A DNA stretch of 64,000 nucleotides from Spirochaetota bacterium (lineage in GTDB: Bacteria; Spirochaetota; Spirochaetia; Sphaerochaetales; Sphaerochaetaceae), in the NCBI GenBank assembly GCA_023401595.1, contig JAEXDQ010000052.1:1-64000 (forward strand), read 5' to 3'. Shown one piece after another: positions 1-9,032 of this stretch. Each line of letters begins with the position of its first letter. The first letter of the stretch is position 1. The translations under genes were made by a program, and so were the position numbers. The notes under the pieces were generated by a model. It saw only the letters and a program-made list of their open reading frames with translations, did no database searches and had not been told where the DNA came from.

Positions 1-63
1 TGGTGCATGGTGCATGGTGCATGGTGCATGGGGCATGGGGCATGGGGCATGGGGCATGGGGCG
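1..63. repeat. Heptanucleotide tandem repeat
   Basis: Nine consecutive 7-bp units fill the first 63 bases: four TGGTGCA, four TGGGGCA and a final TGGGGCG. The array may extend beyond the window. It lies downstream of the Wzi-like gene, which is on the minus strand. The rest of the gap up to base 241 holds a small GC hairpin at about 61-77 and nothing else I recognise. Confidence 0.9.
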
Positions 64-241
64 CCGTTGCGGGGCGCGGGCGTCATGGCGCGTCCCTGCG
101 TCCGCATGGCCAGCCGCCAGCGGGCTAGCGTTGGGCAGAGGATGTCTTCAGCAAATAGTGGATGCCAGCAAATTCACCACGGTATGGTATAGTTTCTTTT
201 TTGTGTGCGGGTGGGAAGGGGCAACGGAAAAATGCCCCCCC

Positions 242-2041
242 CTAAATCTGATATGTAGCGCCTATCACCATCTGGAAATCAAACAACGGTCCGGCGGCCA
301 GCAGATGGTTTCTATGCCATTGAGTCAGGAAACTGAACCGACTCAAGAAAGAAAACCCTCTGCCCACTTCGAATTCAACGGAAGGTTCGATACGCAACGT
401 CACTTCCACAGGCCCCTCGAGCGGACCATCATAGCTTGAACCATGAACCTCGATAGCAGTGGTCGGAGTATTCTGCGGTTTGTTGTTGTAATATCTAGAC
501 CAAGGCGTGTCTATGCCGACAAGCCCCTTGAAGCGTACCTGCGCAAGCAACGCGCTGGTGAAGGAACCGGGAGCAGCATAGCCAAAACGAAGATTTCCTA
601 CGATGACATCCCCGCCATATTCATACCCCAGATAATACCGGTGGTACTTCGAACCGCTACCATGTATCTGCCCGGCGGTATTGTTAGACTCCCTGTAGGC
701 CACTATGTACTCCACGTCGCCATCGCGCTTGTAGAGATAGGGATCGGTATACACAGCTTCCAGAGAACCGAAGAACGCCCCGTTTTTGTACGGAAACGTA
801 AGCTTCACCCCAAGCATGCCGCCCATGGCGTTGGGATTGGAATCGGGACCGACCGTAGGCTCGGAGCCGATTGCCAAGTCATCCAGCAAGAACATCCCAT
901 AGACGTTGAAACCATTGAACGGGGTAACATCCAGTTCAAAGCCGAGCAGCGAGTTTGCGTTACCTCTAATATACATGTTGTGGAACAGCATCAGCGGACT
1001 CAGCACCTGGATGTCGAAATACCCGTCGAGCGTCTGGTACATGATCGTCTCGCTCAAAGCGAAAGACAACCGATCCTGGAACAGCCGGAACTCGAACCGA
1101 TGCCCCATGAACATGCTCAGCCCTTTCATCTGATAGTTGGGGTCGTGGAGCTTCTTGGCGATGAAATCATCGATGGACTGCCCCTCGTCCGGCCTGTAGT
1201 TCACCGGATGGGGGAAGAACGACGCCACGAAAGTATACTTGAACGACTTGTGGTAGGTGGCCAGCCTGAGGAACTGATGCATCGGATAGTGGTCGCCCAA
1301 AATCAGATTCCCTGATTCTCCCACCCCCCAGGACAACCGGTCGCGACCGATCTGCAGGTTCCAATGAGAACCGCCGGCCGACATGAACGCTCGATACGGC
1401 ATGTTCATGCTCAGTTCGCCAAGGGTGGCTCCTCCCAGCATCGGGATGTTGAAACGGAATATGGGCGTATACAGCTCTTCCTGGGACTTGATGGGATCCG
1501 CGGAAGTCGTACTGGCGATGGGATAGTCGTCATGATGGTATCGGGTCAAACCAAGCGACAGTTCTACGAAACCATAGAAATGCTCCGCCGACCACCCTTC
1601 GAACCGAAACGCCAGCGGGGACTTGCGTTCCGAGAAGCCATAGCTCCAGTCCGGCTCGGTGTTGAACTTCGTGTTCGTGTGGAAATACAGTTCGGGAGCG
1701 ACGATGAGCGACGGGGAAAAACCAAAGGAATCTTCAGAAGCGAACCGTGGATATTCATACAGGGCGTCCGCAACGCCGTCGTACAGTTTCCGTTGCCCCA
1801 CGGTCAAGGTATCATACGGAACCGTCTGAAGCATCCTGAACAGTTCATCCGCGCACCATGGACCGGAGGAGGAGGGCTGGGCCCGCCCGGTGGAAACGTA
1901 GAGCATCACCAAGCTGTCGTATACAGGCGAACCAACGGGAAACACCTTCTGTTGGTTCGTATACGGAATGAAAGCGGACAACGGAAACAACACGAAAGAG
2001 AGACATAACAGACAAGTAAAGCATTTTTGTTTCAATGTCAT
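242..2041 (-). CDS. Wzi-like outer-membrane beta-barrel protein
   Basis: 599 aa. The N-terminus is a clear signal peptide: a lysine-containing start, then a run of Leu, Cys, Phe and Val ending near LSAF. The mature part is rich in aromatic and alternating residues, as in a large outer-membrane barrel. It carries GRDRLSWGVGESGNLILGD, which resembles the capsule-assembly Wzi family, and it ends in an amphipathic strand (VIGATYQI). I infer a family-level match to Wzi-like proteins and no specific substrate. An upstream in-frame ATG at 2065 has no Shine-Dalgarno. The ATG at 2041 follows GGTGGTAGG and begins the signal peptide directly, so I chose it. It is transcribed alone, downstream of the importer operon terminator. 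The family assignment is moderate; that the gene is real is nearly certain. Confidence 0.7.
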   Translation of the reverse strand: MTLKQKCFTCLLCLSFVLFPLSAFIPYTNQQKVFPVGSPVYDSLVMLYVSTGRAQPSSSGPWCADELFRMLQTVPYDTLTVGQRKLYDGVADALYEYPRFASEDSFGFSPSLIVAPELYFHTNTKFNTEPDWSYGFSERKSPLAFRFEGWSAEHFYGFVELSLGLTRYHHDDYPIASTTSADPIKSQEELYTPIFRFNIPMLGGATLGELSMNMPYRAFMSAGGSHWNLQIGRDRLSWGVGESGNLILGDHYPMHQFLRLATYHKSFKYTFVASFFPHPVNYRPDEGQSIDDFIAKKLHDPNYQMKGLSMFMGHRFEFRLFQDRLSFALSETIMYQTLDGYFDIQVLSPLMLFHNMYIRGNANSLLGFELDVTPFNGFNVYGMFLLDDLAIGSEPTVGPDSNPNAMGGMLGVKLTFPYKNGAFFGSLEAVYTDPYLYKRDGDVEYIVAYRESNNTAGQIHGSGSKYHRYYLGYEYGGDVIVGNLRFGYAAPGSFTSALLAQVRFKGLVGIDTPWSRYYNNKPQNTPTTAIEVHGSSYDGPLEGPVEVTLRIEPSVEFEVGRGFSFLSRFSFLTQWHRNHLLAAGPLFDFQMVIGATYQI

Positions 2042-2132
2042 CGACCTACCACCACGAACATCCATGTATGAGTATATTACAAAACTAATAGCATGTATGC
2101 GAATTGTCCATAAATCAATAGGACATAATTAT

Positions 2133-2175
2133 AAAAAAAGCCCGAAGCCGCGACAATATATCGACGGCTCCAGGC
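2133..2175 (-). terminator. Rho-independent terminator of the DUF3798 importer operon
   Basis: On the minus strand an 11-bp stem (two wobbles), extended by three more pairs past one bulge, is followed by seven T. It begins 33 nt after the stop of the last operon gene and separates the operon from the Wzi-like gene. Confidence 0.85.
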
Positions 2176-2208
2176 CTCCAACACCCATATGACTGAACCA
2201 GGGACGTA

Positions 2209-2685
2209 CTAGAAATCCCCTAGGAGCGCAACGTCCTCACTGACAACCACGTCCGCATCCACCGGGGCGACGGCTGCGACAGGCGGTTCGTAATGGGTCA
2301 GCCACACCGACTGGTCGGCTCCGCCTACCAGCGCGGGAATCGAAAGCAATATCATGCTCTCCCCCAGCGGCACCGAGAACTTCCAGGTCTTCACGACCTC
2401 TTCATAGTTATCGTCGGTATACCAGACCGTAATCCTGTGGCTCTGGTTCGTCACCACCGCCATATCGCGATCCCGGGCGGCCAATTCCAGACGATCTTCC
2501 TTGTCGACCTGCACCTCGACGATGGAAAACGCCTTATAGGTCCGCCCGTCAACCTCCAGCGTCTTGTTGTCGAGCAATATCGTATGCTGCTTGCCGATCC
2601 AGAACATCAACAAGGCAACCAACAGCACGACGGCAATCGCGGCGATACGTATCCAGAACCTTCGTGTAATCTGAAGCTTCTTCAT
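2209..2685 (-). CDS. Small membrane-anchored protein, last gene of importer operon (possibly DUF6672)
   Basis: 158 aa. A basic N-terminus (MKKLQITRRFWIR) leads into one transmembrane helix at about residues 12-30. A soluble domain of about 110 residues follows, probably extracytoplasmic and beta-rich, then a Pro/Val/Asp tail. I see no catalytic motif. It starts 2 nt after the permease stop, with AGAGGAGG inside the end of the permease gene, so it is translationally linked to the importer. The position suggests an accessory subunit of the transporter. A DUF6672 assignment is from memory of spirochaete operons and unverified. Confidence 0.75.
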   Translation of the reverse strand: MKKLQITRRFWIRIAAIAVVLLVALLMFWIGKQHTILLDNKTLEVDGRTYKAFSIVEVQVDKEDRLELAARDRDMAVVTNQSHRITVWYTDDNYEEVVKTWKFSVPLGESMILLSIPALVGGADQSVWLTHYEPPVAAVAPVDADVVVSEDVALLGDF

Positions 2686-2687
2686 GC

Positions 2688-3809
2688 TCAGACCTCCTCT
2701 GCCTGCCGGGCGGCTAGTTCACGACCGGTTCTCGCCTTGTCCCTGCGCTTACGCACCTCGTACAGCACCAGCGACATTGTAATGACCCCGTAGGAAACGA
2801 ACACCCTGAAGTATTCCCCCAGCTGAGCCTGTCCGATCAGGTTCTTGCCGGCCATAGGGGAGACGATGAACATCAGATGGAACAACGTGACGCCAAGGAA
2901 CACGTTACCGATTCCGGCCTTGCTGACGGAAGCGCCTCCGACCAGCAACGCCGCGACGGAGAACATGCCGATCTGGGAATGGGAGTTATAGGTATTGAGC
3001 GTACCGATATTGGAAAGATAGATGACCATACCATAGCCGGCGAGGACGGTGGACATCACGATCGATACGATACGCGTATGTTCAACCCTGATACCGGCGT
3101 CACGGGCCACATCCATGTCCTGTCCGACGGCGAGCATGTCCTGCCCCAGCTTGGTGCGCCGAAACCAGATCACGAAGATACAGAGCAACGCGATAACGCA
3201 GAACGTGGCCAACGGCAGGGAAATCCCGAAAATCCTCACCGACAGCAAGTTGTCCAGACTCTTGCGGATACCGATCAGGTTGACCGTATTGCGAATACCA
3301 TACCCGCGGGGCAGCACAAGGGACGAACTGCGGATGGGCAGGAATTTCGTCCCCATGATATAGAGGACCACAAGCTGGTATACACCGTTCATGAAGAAGG
3401 CGATGATATAGCTGGTGACCATCTCGCGCCCCTTCGCCATGTTGAGGATCTTGCCGCAGCCCCACCCCAGCAGCATGGAGATGGGCGTGGAGAGGATCAT
3501 GGCGAGGATCATGCCGGGAATACCGACGATCCCCCAGTCGGAAATCAGGATCAGGCCGATCTGTCCGGCCATCGCCCCAAGCGTCATGCCGAAGTTCAGT
3601 CCCATCCCCGCCATGATGGGAATCAACAGCGCAATGATCAGGAACGCGTTACGGGAAATGCGGACCACGACCTCCTGAGCCAGATACGATGCGGAATATC
3701 CCGACATGGGTATACCGATCGCACAAATGACCAGGAACAGCACAGGAACGGTATTGTTTCCCAGGAAGCGAAGCAGCTTCTGCCAATTTGTCTCTTTGAT
3801 CGGGCTCAT
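2688..3809 (-). CDS. ABC transporter permease (CUT2/BMP-like), second subunit
   Basis: 373 aa inner-membrane permease with about eight to ten hydrophobic segments. Its conserved cytoplasmic stretch, GQDMDVARDAGIRVEHTR, is typical of branched-chain/ribose-type ABC permeases. The frame is open further upstream, but the extra N-terminus is basic, not membrane-like, and lies inside the previous gene. ATG 3809 follows GGAGGCG and overlaps the stop of the upstream permease by ATGA, so translation is coupled. It pairs with the adjacent permease to form the channel of the DUF3798 importer. Substrate unknown. Confidence 0.9.
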   Translation of the reverse strand: MSPIKETNWQKLLRFLGNNTVPVLFLVICAIGIPMSGYSASYLAQEVVVRISRNAFLIIALLIPIMAGMGLNFGMTLGAMAGQIGLILISDWGIVGIPGMILAMILSTPISMLLGWGCGKILNMAKGREMVTSYIIAFFMNGVYQLVVLYIMGTKFLPIRSSSLVLPRGYGIRNTVNLIGIRKSLDNLLSVRIFGISLPLATFCVIALLCIFVIWFRRTKLGQDMLAVGQDMDVARDAGIRVEHTRIVSIVMSTVLAGYGMVIYLSNIGTLNTYNSHSQIGMFSVAALLVGGASVSKAGIGNVFLGVTLFHLMFIVSPMAGKNLIGQAQLGEYFRVFVSYGVITMSLVLYEVRKRRDKARTGRELAARQAEEV

Positions 3810-4852
3810 CTGGTCGCCTCCGATTTTCTGGTCAAGGCGTACAGGATCATGCCGTTGGAGACGATAATCCTGATAACCTCGGACATGTCGGTATGAATGG
3901 CGGAATTCATTACCGAAGGTGTCATGGTCACGATACCCTGGAACAGGAACGTACCGATGATGACATTGGTTATGGAAGCCTTGTTCACCGACGCTCCGCC
4001 GATCAATATCGCAGAGACGGCGGGCATCGCCATGTAGAACGGCCCCATGTACAGCTGGATGAAACCAAAGCTCTGCTGATACACAAGGATACCTACCGCG
4101 CCAAGCCATGTAGACATGATGACGCTCAGCGTCCTCGTCCGGTCGACGTTGATCCCGCTGGCCCGCGCGAACACAGGATTGGAGCCGACGGCGGTCATGG
4201 CCGTGCCGGTCTTCGTGTGGAGGAACGCCCACATCAGGAACGCCAGCAACGCGAAGAACAGCAGCATACCGGTCGGTATGACCAGATGGGAACCTATCTT
4301 AATCTGCAGGAAATCATTGAGAACATGGTAATAGTATCCTTCGGTGGAAATGGTGGTACGCAGGCCGCTGCCCGTGTATCCCCAGACCATCGTCGGATTG
4401 GAATATGGCAGAAGCAGCCACATCATGCACATGAAGGAGACCACGGAAAAACCGACATAGGTGGCGATCATCATCTCGCCGCCCTTGACCTTGTTCAGCA
4501 ACGCCCCGTAGGCCCAACCGAACAGCAATGCGAACGGCGTAGCCAGTACAATAGCCATGATGAACGAAAACCCGCCGGTGAAATTGCATTGCATGGACAA
4601 CGTTCCGCCCAGCAGACCAGCTATGATACCGACCGGCAGACCGAAATTAAGTCCGCAACCGGAATGGATCATTGGCACCATCGCCAGCACCATGACGCTG
4701 TTCATGCCGAAACGAATCAGCGTGTCGCTCAACGAGGTACTCACCTTGACCTTCACAATCGGCGCGGCTATGAACAGCAACAGCAGGAACAACCCGATGA
4801 TGATTCTCGGCCACCCGAAAGAATGAATGAAATCCAGTATCTTCTGCTTCAT
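3806..4852 (-). CDS. ABC transporter permease (CUT2/BMP-like), first subunit
   Basis: 348 aa integral membrane protein. An N-terminal helix precedes several Gly-rich segments (MVPMIHSGCGLNFGLPVGI). The cytoplasmic coupling region AVGSNPVFARASGINVDRTR is the counterpart of the motif in its neighbour. It overlaps the ATPase gene upstream and the second permease downstream by ATGA, giving one tightly coupled unit. Both permeases contain LNFG in an early helix, which suggests they are diverged paralogues forming a heterodimeric pore. Substrate cannot be read from the sequence. Confidence 0.9.
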   Translation of the reverse strand: MKQKILDFIHSFGWPRIIIGLFLLLLFIAAPIVKVKVSTSLSDTLIRFGMNSVMVLAMVPMIHSGCGLNFGLPVGIIAGLLGGTLSMQCNFTGGFSFIMAIVLATPFALLFGWAYGALLNKVKGGEMMIATYVGFSVVSFMCMMWLLLPYSNPTMVWGYTGSGLRTTISTEGYYYHVLNDFLQIKIGSHLVIPTGMLLFFALLAFLMWAFLHTKTGTAMTAVGSNPVFARASGINVDRTRTLSVIMSTWLGAVGILVYQQSFGFIQLYMGPFYMAMPAVSAILIGGASVNKASITNVIIGTFLFQGIVTMTPSVMNSAIHTDMSEVIRIIVSNGMILYALTRKSEATR

Positions 4853-6474
4853 ACGTCCGCTCCTGTCTGAACATCCTGAGCCTGCCGGCCGGTCTCGCCA
4901 AGCATCAGCAGACCGAAATCGGCGGAATCATTTTCCGCCGGGAGGATACCGCTGATCTTGCCATCCGAGACGATCGCGATCCGGTCGCAGATGGAGCGCA
5001 GCTCTTCAAGCTCCGAAGAAATCATCACGATGGTCGTTCCGGCCTGCTCGTTGTATTCGCGCAACGCCTGCAGGACCAGCCCCTTCGCACCGATATCGAT
5101 GCCTCTCGTCGGTTCAGAAACGAACAACAGCTTCGGCGACACGGCGAACGCCTTCGCCAAGCAGACCTTCTGCTGGTTTCCGCCGGACAGTTCCTTCGCC
5201 CGCTGGCGGGTGCTGGTACAACGAATCTCCAACTGGTCGATATATTTTCTGGTAGCCTCTTCTATCGCCTTCTGATCCCGCCATTTCAGCAAGCCGCCCA
5301 AGTATTTCTTCAAAAACTTGTCCTGGACCTGCATCGCGGTAAAGGTGACGTTCCACTCCAACGATTCGTCGAGCAACAACCCGACGCCCCGACGGTCTTC
5401 CGAAACGAACGCCAATCCGGAATCCAGGAAATTGCGAGGATTGTTCAAGGCGATATCCTTTCCCTCGAACACCACATGTCCGCCGGCGGGGAACAATCCC
5501 ATGGCTCCGTTGGGGATACCAAGCTTCCCCTGTCCTGCAAGACCGCCGATCCCGAGGATCTCCCCCCTGCGCACGTCGAGCGACACATCCCTGACAGTCT
5601 CTCCGGGCATATCGACCCACAGGTTCTTCAAGGACAGGACGATATCGTCGTCCCTCCCACTGAAACGCCTGCGACCGGCGGAAATCGAGACCTCGCGGCC
5701 CACCATCCATTTCGCAATCTGACGGGTATCGGCCTCGGCCGCCGGCACGTCCTTGATGATCTTGCCGTCCCGCATGACCAACAGGGTATCGCAGACATCT
5801 ACGATCTCCTGCAATCTATGGCTGATGAATATCACGGCGATACCGGCTTGGGACAGGCGGCGCATCGCGGAAAGCAAAGACTCCGCCTCCTGTTCCGTCA
5901 ATACGGCGGTGGGTTCGTCCAGCACCAGCAGCCTGATGGACGACTTGCTCAGCTCGCGTGCGATTTCCGTGAACTGCTTGTGTCCGACCGGCATTTCACT
6001 GACCTGCATGTCGGAATCAAGCGTAACGCCGAGCTTTTCAATAGCGGCGATAGCCTGTTCGTGCATGGCCTTCCGATCAAGGGTATTCAAACGGTCTCCG
6101 AACACCTCGGAAAGCACGTTCCTACGCACAGGTTCCCTGTTGAGGACGATATTTTCCGCAGCGGTGAAATCGGGGAGCAACGAAAATTCCTGGTGCACCA
6201 TACCGATTCCCATGGCCAACGCATCGAAAGGAGTCTGGAAATGGACTTCTTCACCATCGATGAATACCTGTCCGCCATAACCTCCCGTCTCATGAATCAC
6301 ATCCATGCCGAAGAGTATCTTCATCAAGGTACTTTTCCCCGCGCCGTTCTCCCCCACCAAACCGAGGATCTCTCCTGGATGCAGGGTGAAGTTGACATCG
6401 GTCAGCACCTGGTTGCCAAAGAAGTCCTTGCTGATGTTCTTCATCTCAAGCAAGGGGGCATCACTCTGTTTCAT
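4849..6474 (-). CDS. Double-domain ABC transporter ATPase with degenerate second nucleotide site
   Basis: 541 aa, two fused nucleotide-binding domains as in RbsA/MglA-type importers. Domain 1 has Walker A GENGAGKST at 41-49 and Walker B LLVLDE at 182-187. Its signature is weak (MPVGHKQ at 161-167). Domain 2 has a canonical signature LSGGN at 429-433. Its Walker A is degraded (GLAGQGKLG at 311-319) and Ser453 replaces the Mg-binding Asp of Walker B (LLFVSE). One composite ATP site, Walker A of domain 1 with the signature of domain 2, therefore looks intact and the other does not. It powers the adjacent permeases, with which it overlaps by ATGA. It is separated from the binding-protein gene by 268 bp containing a hairpin. 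Confidence 0.93.
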   Translation of the reverse strand: MKQSDAPLLEMKNISKDFFGNQVLTDVNFTLHPGEILGLVGENGAGKSTLMKILFGMDVIHETGGYGGQVFIDGEEVHFQTPFDALAMGIGMVHQEFSLLPDFTAAENIVLNREPVRRNVLSEVFGDRLNTLDRKAMHEQAIAAIEKLGVTLDSDMQVSEMPVGHKQFTEIARELSKSSIRLLVLDEPTAVLTEQEAESLLSAMRRLSQAGIAVIFISHRLQEIVDVCDTLLVMRDGKIIKDVPAAEADTRQIAKWMVGREVSISAGRRRFSGRDDDIVLSLKNLWVDMPGETVRDVSLDVRRGEILGIGGLAGQGKLGIPNGAMGLFPAGGHVVFEGKDIALNNPRNFLDSGLAFVSEDRRGVGLLLDESLEWNVTFTAMQVQDKFLKKYLGGLLKWRDQKAIEEATRKYIDQLEIRCTSTRQRAKELSGGNQQKVCLAKAFAVSPKLLFVSEPTRGIDIGAKGLVLQALREYNEQAGTTIVMISSELEELRSICDRIAIVSDGKISGILPAENDSADFGLLMLGETGRQAQDVQTGADV

Positions 6475-6692
6475 ATGTCTTCCTTTCTCTCATGGTTCCA
6501 AGTCTTCCATACCGACATAGCGACAATATCCAGCGCGAATCGGAATGGAACGCTCGGCGTCATCAGAGGCTTTCACGTCTTATATGGGAAAAAACGGATG
6601 GACAGGCAGGATGCGACGGCCGTGCGACGCTTACCGTTGCGGCCTGATGGATCCGACACAGCCGGACGTCCCGGTCCCGGCTGAAACAACAA

Positions 6693-6719
6693 CATGGGGA
6701 GAGCCGACCTCTCCCCATG
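6693..6719 (-). terminator. Intercistronic hairpin between binding-protein and ATPase genes
   Basis: A perfect 11-bp stem (CATGGGGAGAG and its complement) with a 5-nt loop starts 23 nt after the binding-protein stop. On the minus strand it is followed by TTGTTGTTTC. It is probably a partial terminator or 3' stabiliser that gives more binding protein than transporter. The remaining 200 bp before the ATPase gene show no gene. Confidence 0.7.
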
Positions 6720-6742
6720 AGTAAAACGACGTAATGACGGAA

Positions 6743-7972
6743 CTACTTGATCAGGAAGTACTTGTCGGGAACCACGATGTCCGGGGTACCCATGAAGCCC
6801 TTGCCCATGATATAGGTGTCCTGATAAATCAAGACATGGTTCTTGGCACGGACACCGGTGGTGACATCGCTATAGAAAGAACCGTTCCACTTTGCGCCGG
6901 GAGTATACTTTCCGTACGCCTTCATCAGGTCGGAAAGCTTGAGCAATTCGCTTTCACCGTTGAGAACGTTGATAGCATGCTGACCGAGACCGGCGGTGGT
7001 GGTGTACCCGTAGGAGAACGCCCAGGTGCCGAAACGGCCGGCGCCGCCTTTGGCTTCGATCGCGGATTCAACCTTCTTCAGGATGGCGGGGAAATCCCCG
7101 GCTTCGGCGGAGAGGTCGATTCCCAAAGCGCCAGGATAGCCCATCAACGGGGAAGGCAGGTCGGCTTCGATAAAATAACCGCCGTAGGCGAGCAGCTGCT
7201 TGAGCAGCGGTTCGGTGTGGGCGTCGTTGGTGCAGAAGAACGCGGCGTTCTGTCCATACTGCTCGATCCAAGCGGGAAGCTTCTCGAGAATGTACTGCTG
7301 GGCGCCGGCGACACCTACGTCGCTGGTCGGATCAGGAGCGGTCTCGAGGACGAACTTCATGCCGAGTTCTTCACAAGTCGCCTTCATGATGGCGGCGCGG
7401 CGGCTCATGGTCTCATAGCTCATGTGCCGGGGGAAGGATACGTGTACGAACGTGTCGCAACCAAGCTCGTGGGCGGTGTTGATGATCAAATAACCACGGG
7501 CGACGAAGTCGTTGTTGACGGCCAGATCCGCGGCGCTCTGGATTACACCGGGATCCTCATGAGCTTCGCCGGCGATGCAAAGCACATCGGACCTTCTCTC
7601 CTTGATGCGGCGGAACGCCTCGGTGGTACCGGGGACGGCCTGGTTGACAATGACGGCCTTCATGAGGGGATCATCGGCAAGACCGGAAATAACGGAGATA
7701 GTGGTCTCGGCTTCGTCCATGAAGTTATCAGGATAGGTAACATGCTGGATGATACCGCCGTTGGCCACGGAACCGTACTCTTCGATCAAACGCTCGGCGC
7801 CGCGAAGATCGTCTTCGGACTGGGATACGGTACCGGTTACGATACCGACATGGAACGCCTGCTTGGCGGGAGCTGCGGAAGCGGCTGGAGCGGCAGTCTC
7901 TTTGCCGCCGTTTGCGAACGCAACGCCGCACACCAGCAACAGAGCGAGCAACAGAGTCAGAGTTTTTTTCAT
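6743..7972 (-). CDS. DUF3798 periplasmic substrate-binding protein
   Basis: 409 aa. The signal peptide is MKKTLTLLLALLL, with probable cleavage at AFA before NGGKE, and the mature protein is a two-lobed periplasmic-binding fold. Segments such as HVGIVTGTVSQSEDDLRGAERLI, LGCDTFVHVSFPRHMSYE and AAFFCTNDAHTEPLLKQL match my memory of DUF3798 binding proteins. These are common in spirochaetes and Firmicutes, and their ligand is unknown to me. It is the first gene of the operon, with a good promoter upstream and AGGAGAGAGG before the ATG. No convincing lipobox is seen: a Cys precedes the predicted cleavage site, but its context is atypical. Confidence 0.85.
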   Translation of the reverse strand: MKKTLTLLLALLLVCGVAFANGGKETAAPAASAAPAKQAFHVGIVTGTVSQSEDDLRGAERLIEEYGSVANGGIIQHVTYPDNFMDEAETTISVISGLADDPLMKAVIVNQAVPGTTEAFRRIKERRSDVLCIAGEAHEDPGVIQSAADLAVNNDFVARGYLIINTAHELGCDTFVHVSFPRHMSYETMSRRAAIMKATCEELGMKFVLETAPDPTSDVGVAGAQQYILEKLPAWIEQYGQNAAFFCTNDAHTEPLLKQLLAYGGYFIEADLPSPLMGYPGALGIDLSAEAGDFPAILKKVESAIEAKGGAGRFGTWAFSYGYTTTAGLGQHAINVLNGESELLKLSDLMKAYGKYTPGAKWNGSFYSDVTTGVRAKNHVLIYQDTYIMGKGFMGTPDIVVPDKYFLIK

Positions 7973-8008
7973 TGAAACACCTCTCTCCTAATAGGGATAA
8001 TTTTATTC

Positions 8009-8037
8009 ATCATACGCAATTCATCGTCGGTTTGCAA
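8009..8037 (-). promoter_or_regulatory. Promoter of the DUF3798 importer operon
   Basis: On the minus strand TTGCAA, a 17-nt spacer, then TATGAT, about 30 nt before the predicted transcript's start codon. A short inverted repeat (CGGTT/AACCG) lies about 50 bp upstream and could be an operator. Confidence 0.65.
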
Positions 8038-8175
8038 GAAAACAATGCAAGAACATACATAAATATACAACCCACATTCATTGACCGGTTCTCAACCGAC
8101 TGCCCCAAAAATAAAAAAAACGCACCGTCTTCTGATGTTTTCCACACGAAACATACCGAAAATGGTGCTGAATCT

Positions 8176-8204
8176 AAAAAAAACCGATAGCAACTATTTT
8201 ATCG
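8176..8204 (-). terminator. Terminator overlapping the rlmB stop codon
   Basis: On the minus strand a CGATA/TATCG hairpin that includes the TAA of rlmB is followed by eight T. The stem is short, but position and T run fit a rho-independent terminator. Confidence 0.6.
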
Positions 8205-8954
8205 TTTCTTAGCCTGTTGGCGTCTCACTTCATACAACAGGATACCGGCCGCTACGGAAACGTTCAAGGAATCGATATGTCCTGTCATGGGGATCGAAAC
8301 GATATGGTCGCAGCCTTCCCGTACCAGACGGCTGATTCCATCTCCCTCATTCCCCATGACAATCGCCGTCCGCGGCGCAAACCGAGTATCATGGACGGCC
8401 TGTCCGTTCATATCCGCCCCATAAATCCAGAAACCATACTCCTTGAGGGTTTCAATCTCCCTCGACAAATTGGTCACCACCGCCATCGGAACATACTGGG
8501 CGGCGCCACTGGAGACCTTGGTCACCGTTTCATTGGCCTGGACGCTCCTACGTTCGGGAATGACCACCAACGACACCGAGAACTGATCGCAGCTTCGGAG
8601 TATCGCCCCCAGGTTGTGAGGGTCGGTAATACCGTCCAAGACGAGAACCACGGCCTCCTGGCCGTCGGCCAGACTCTTGCAGAACCCCTTGACATCCATC
8701 GTCTGGATCCTGCTCCCGCCCTTTCTGGCCCCTCCGAGGTCCAGTACGGCGCCCCGATGATCGACGCCCGGAACCATCCTGTCCATCTCGACCAAGGCGA
8801 TCTTCTTGACGGCGACCTTGCCGCTTATCCTGGCCAGCTGCTCCAACCTGACGTTCTTGTCGCCGGAGTTGCGGCATAGGTATAGAGTAGAACCGGCGGG
8901 AGCCAGCTTCAGGGCTTCCTCTATAGCATGAAATCCAAATATTTTCTCACCCAT
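8199..8954 (-). CDS. rlmB: TrmH/RlmB-type 23S rRNA 2'-O-methyltransferase
   Basis: 251 aa SPOUT-class methyltransferase. An N-terminal substrate-binding domain (GFHAIEEALK) is followed by the three knot motifs: DPHNLGAILRSCDQFSV, MGNEGDGISRLV and IPMTGHIDSLNVSVAAGILLYE. The family methylates ribose in tRNA or rRNA. The N-terminal domain and length favour RlmB, which modifies the 23S rRNA P-loop guanosine, over TrmH. ATG 8954 follows GAGGA; the longer in-frame extension is basic and unlike the family. Expressed alone; upstream lies the frameshifted secreted-protein remnant. Confidence 0.85.
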   Translation of the reverse strand: MGEKIFGFHAIEEALKLAPAGSTLYLCRNSGDKNVRLEQLARISGKVAVKKIALVEMDRMVPGVDHRGAVLDLGGARKGGSRIQTMDVKGFCKSLADGQEAVVLVLDGITDPHNLGAILRSCDQFSVSLVVIPERRSVQANETVTKVSSGAAQYVPMAVVTNLSREIETLKEYGFWIYGADMNGQAVHDTRFAPRTAIVMGNEGDGISRLVREGCDHIVSIPMTGHIDSLNVSVAAGILLYEVRRQQAKKR

Positions 8955-9032
8955 GTGAAATCCTCGCTTCCTGGCCCTGTCTTCCAACGGGCCGAAAATG
9001 CCTATCCTCTTGTCACGATAGACCTTGCCACC

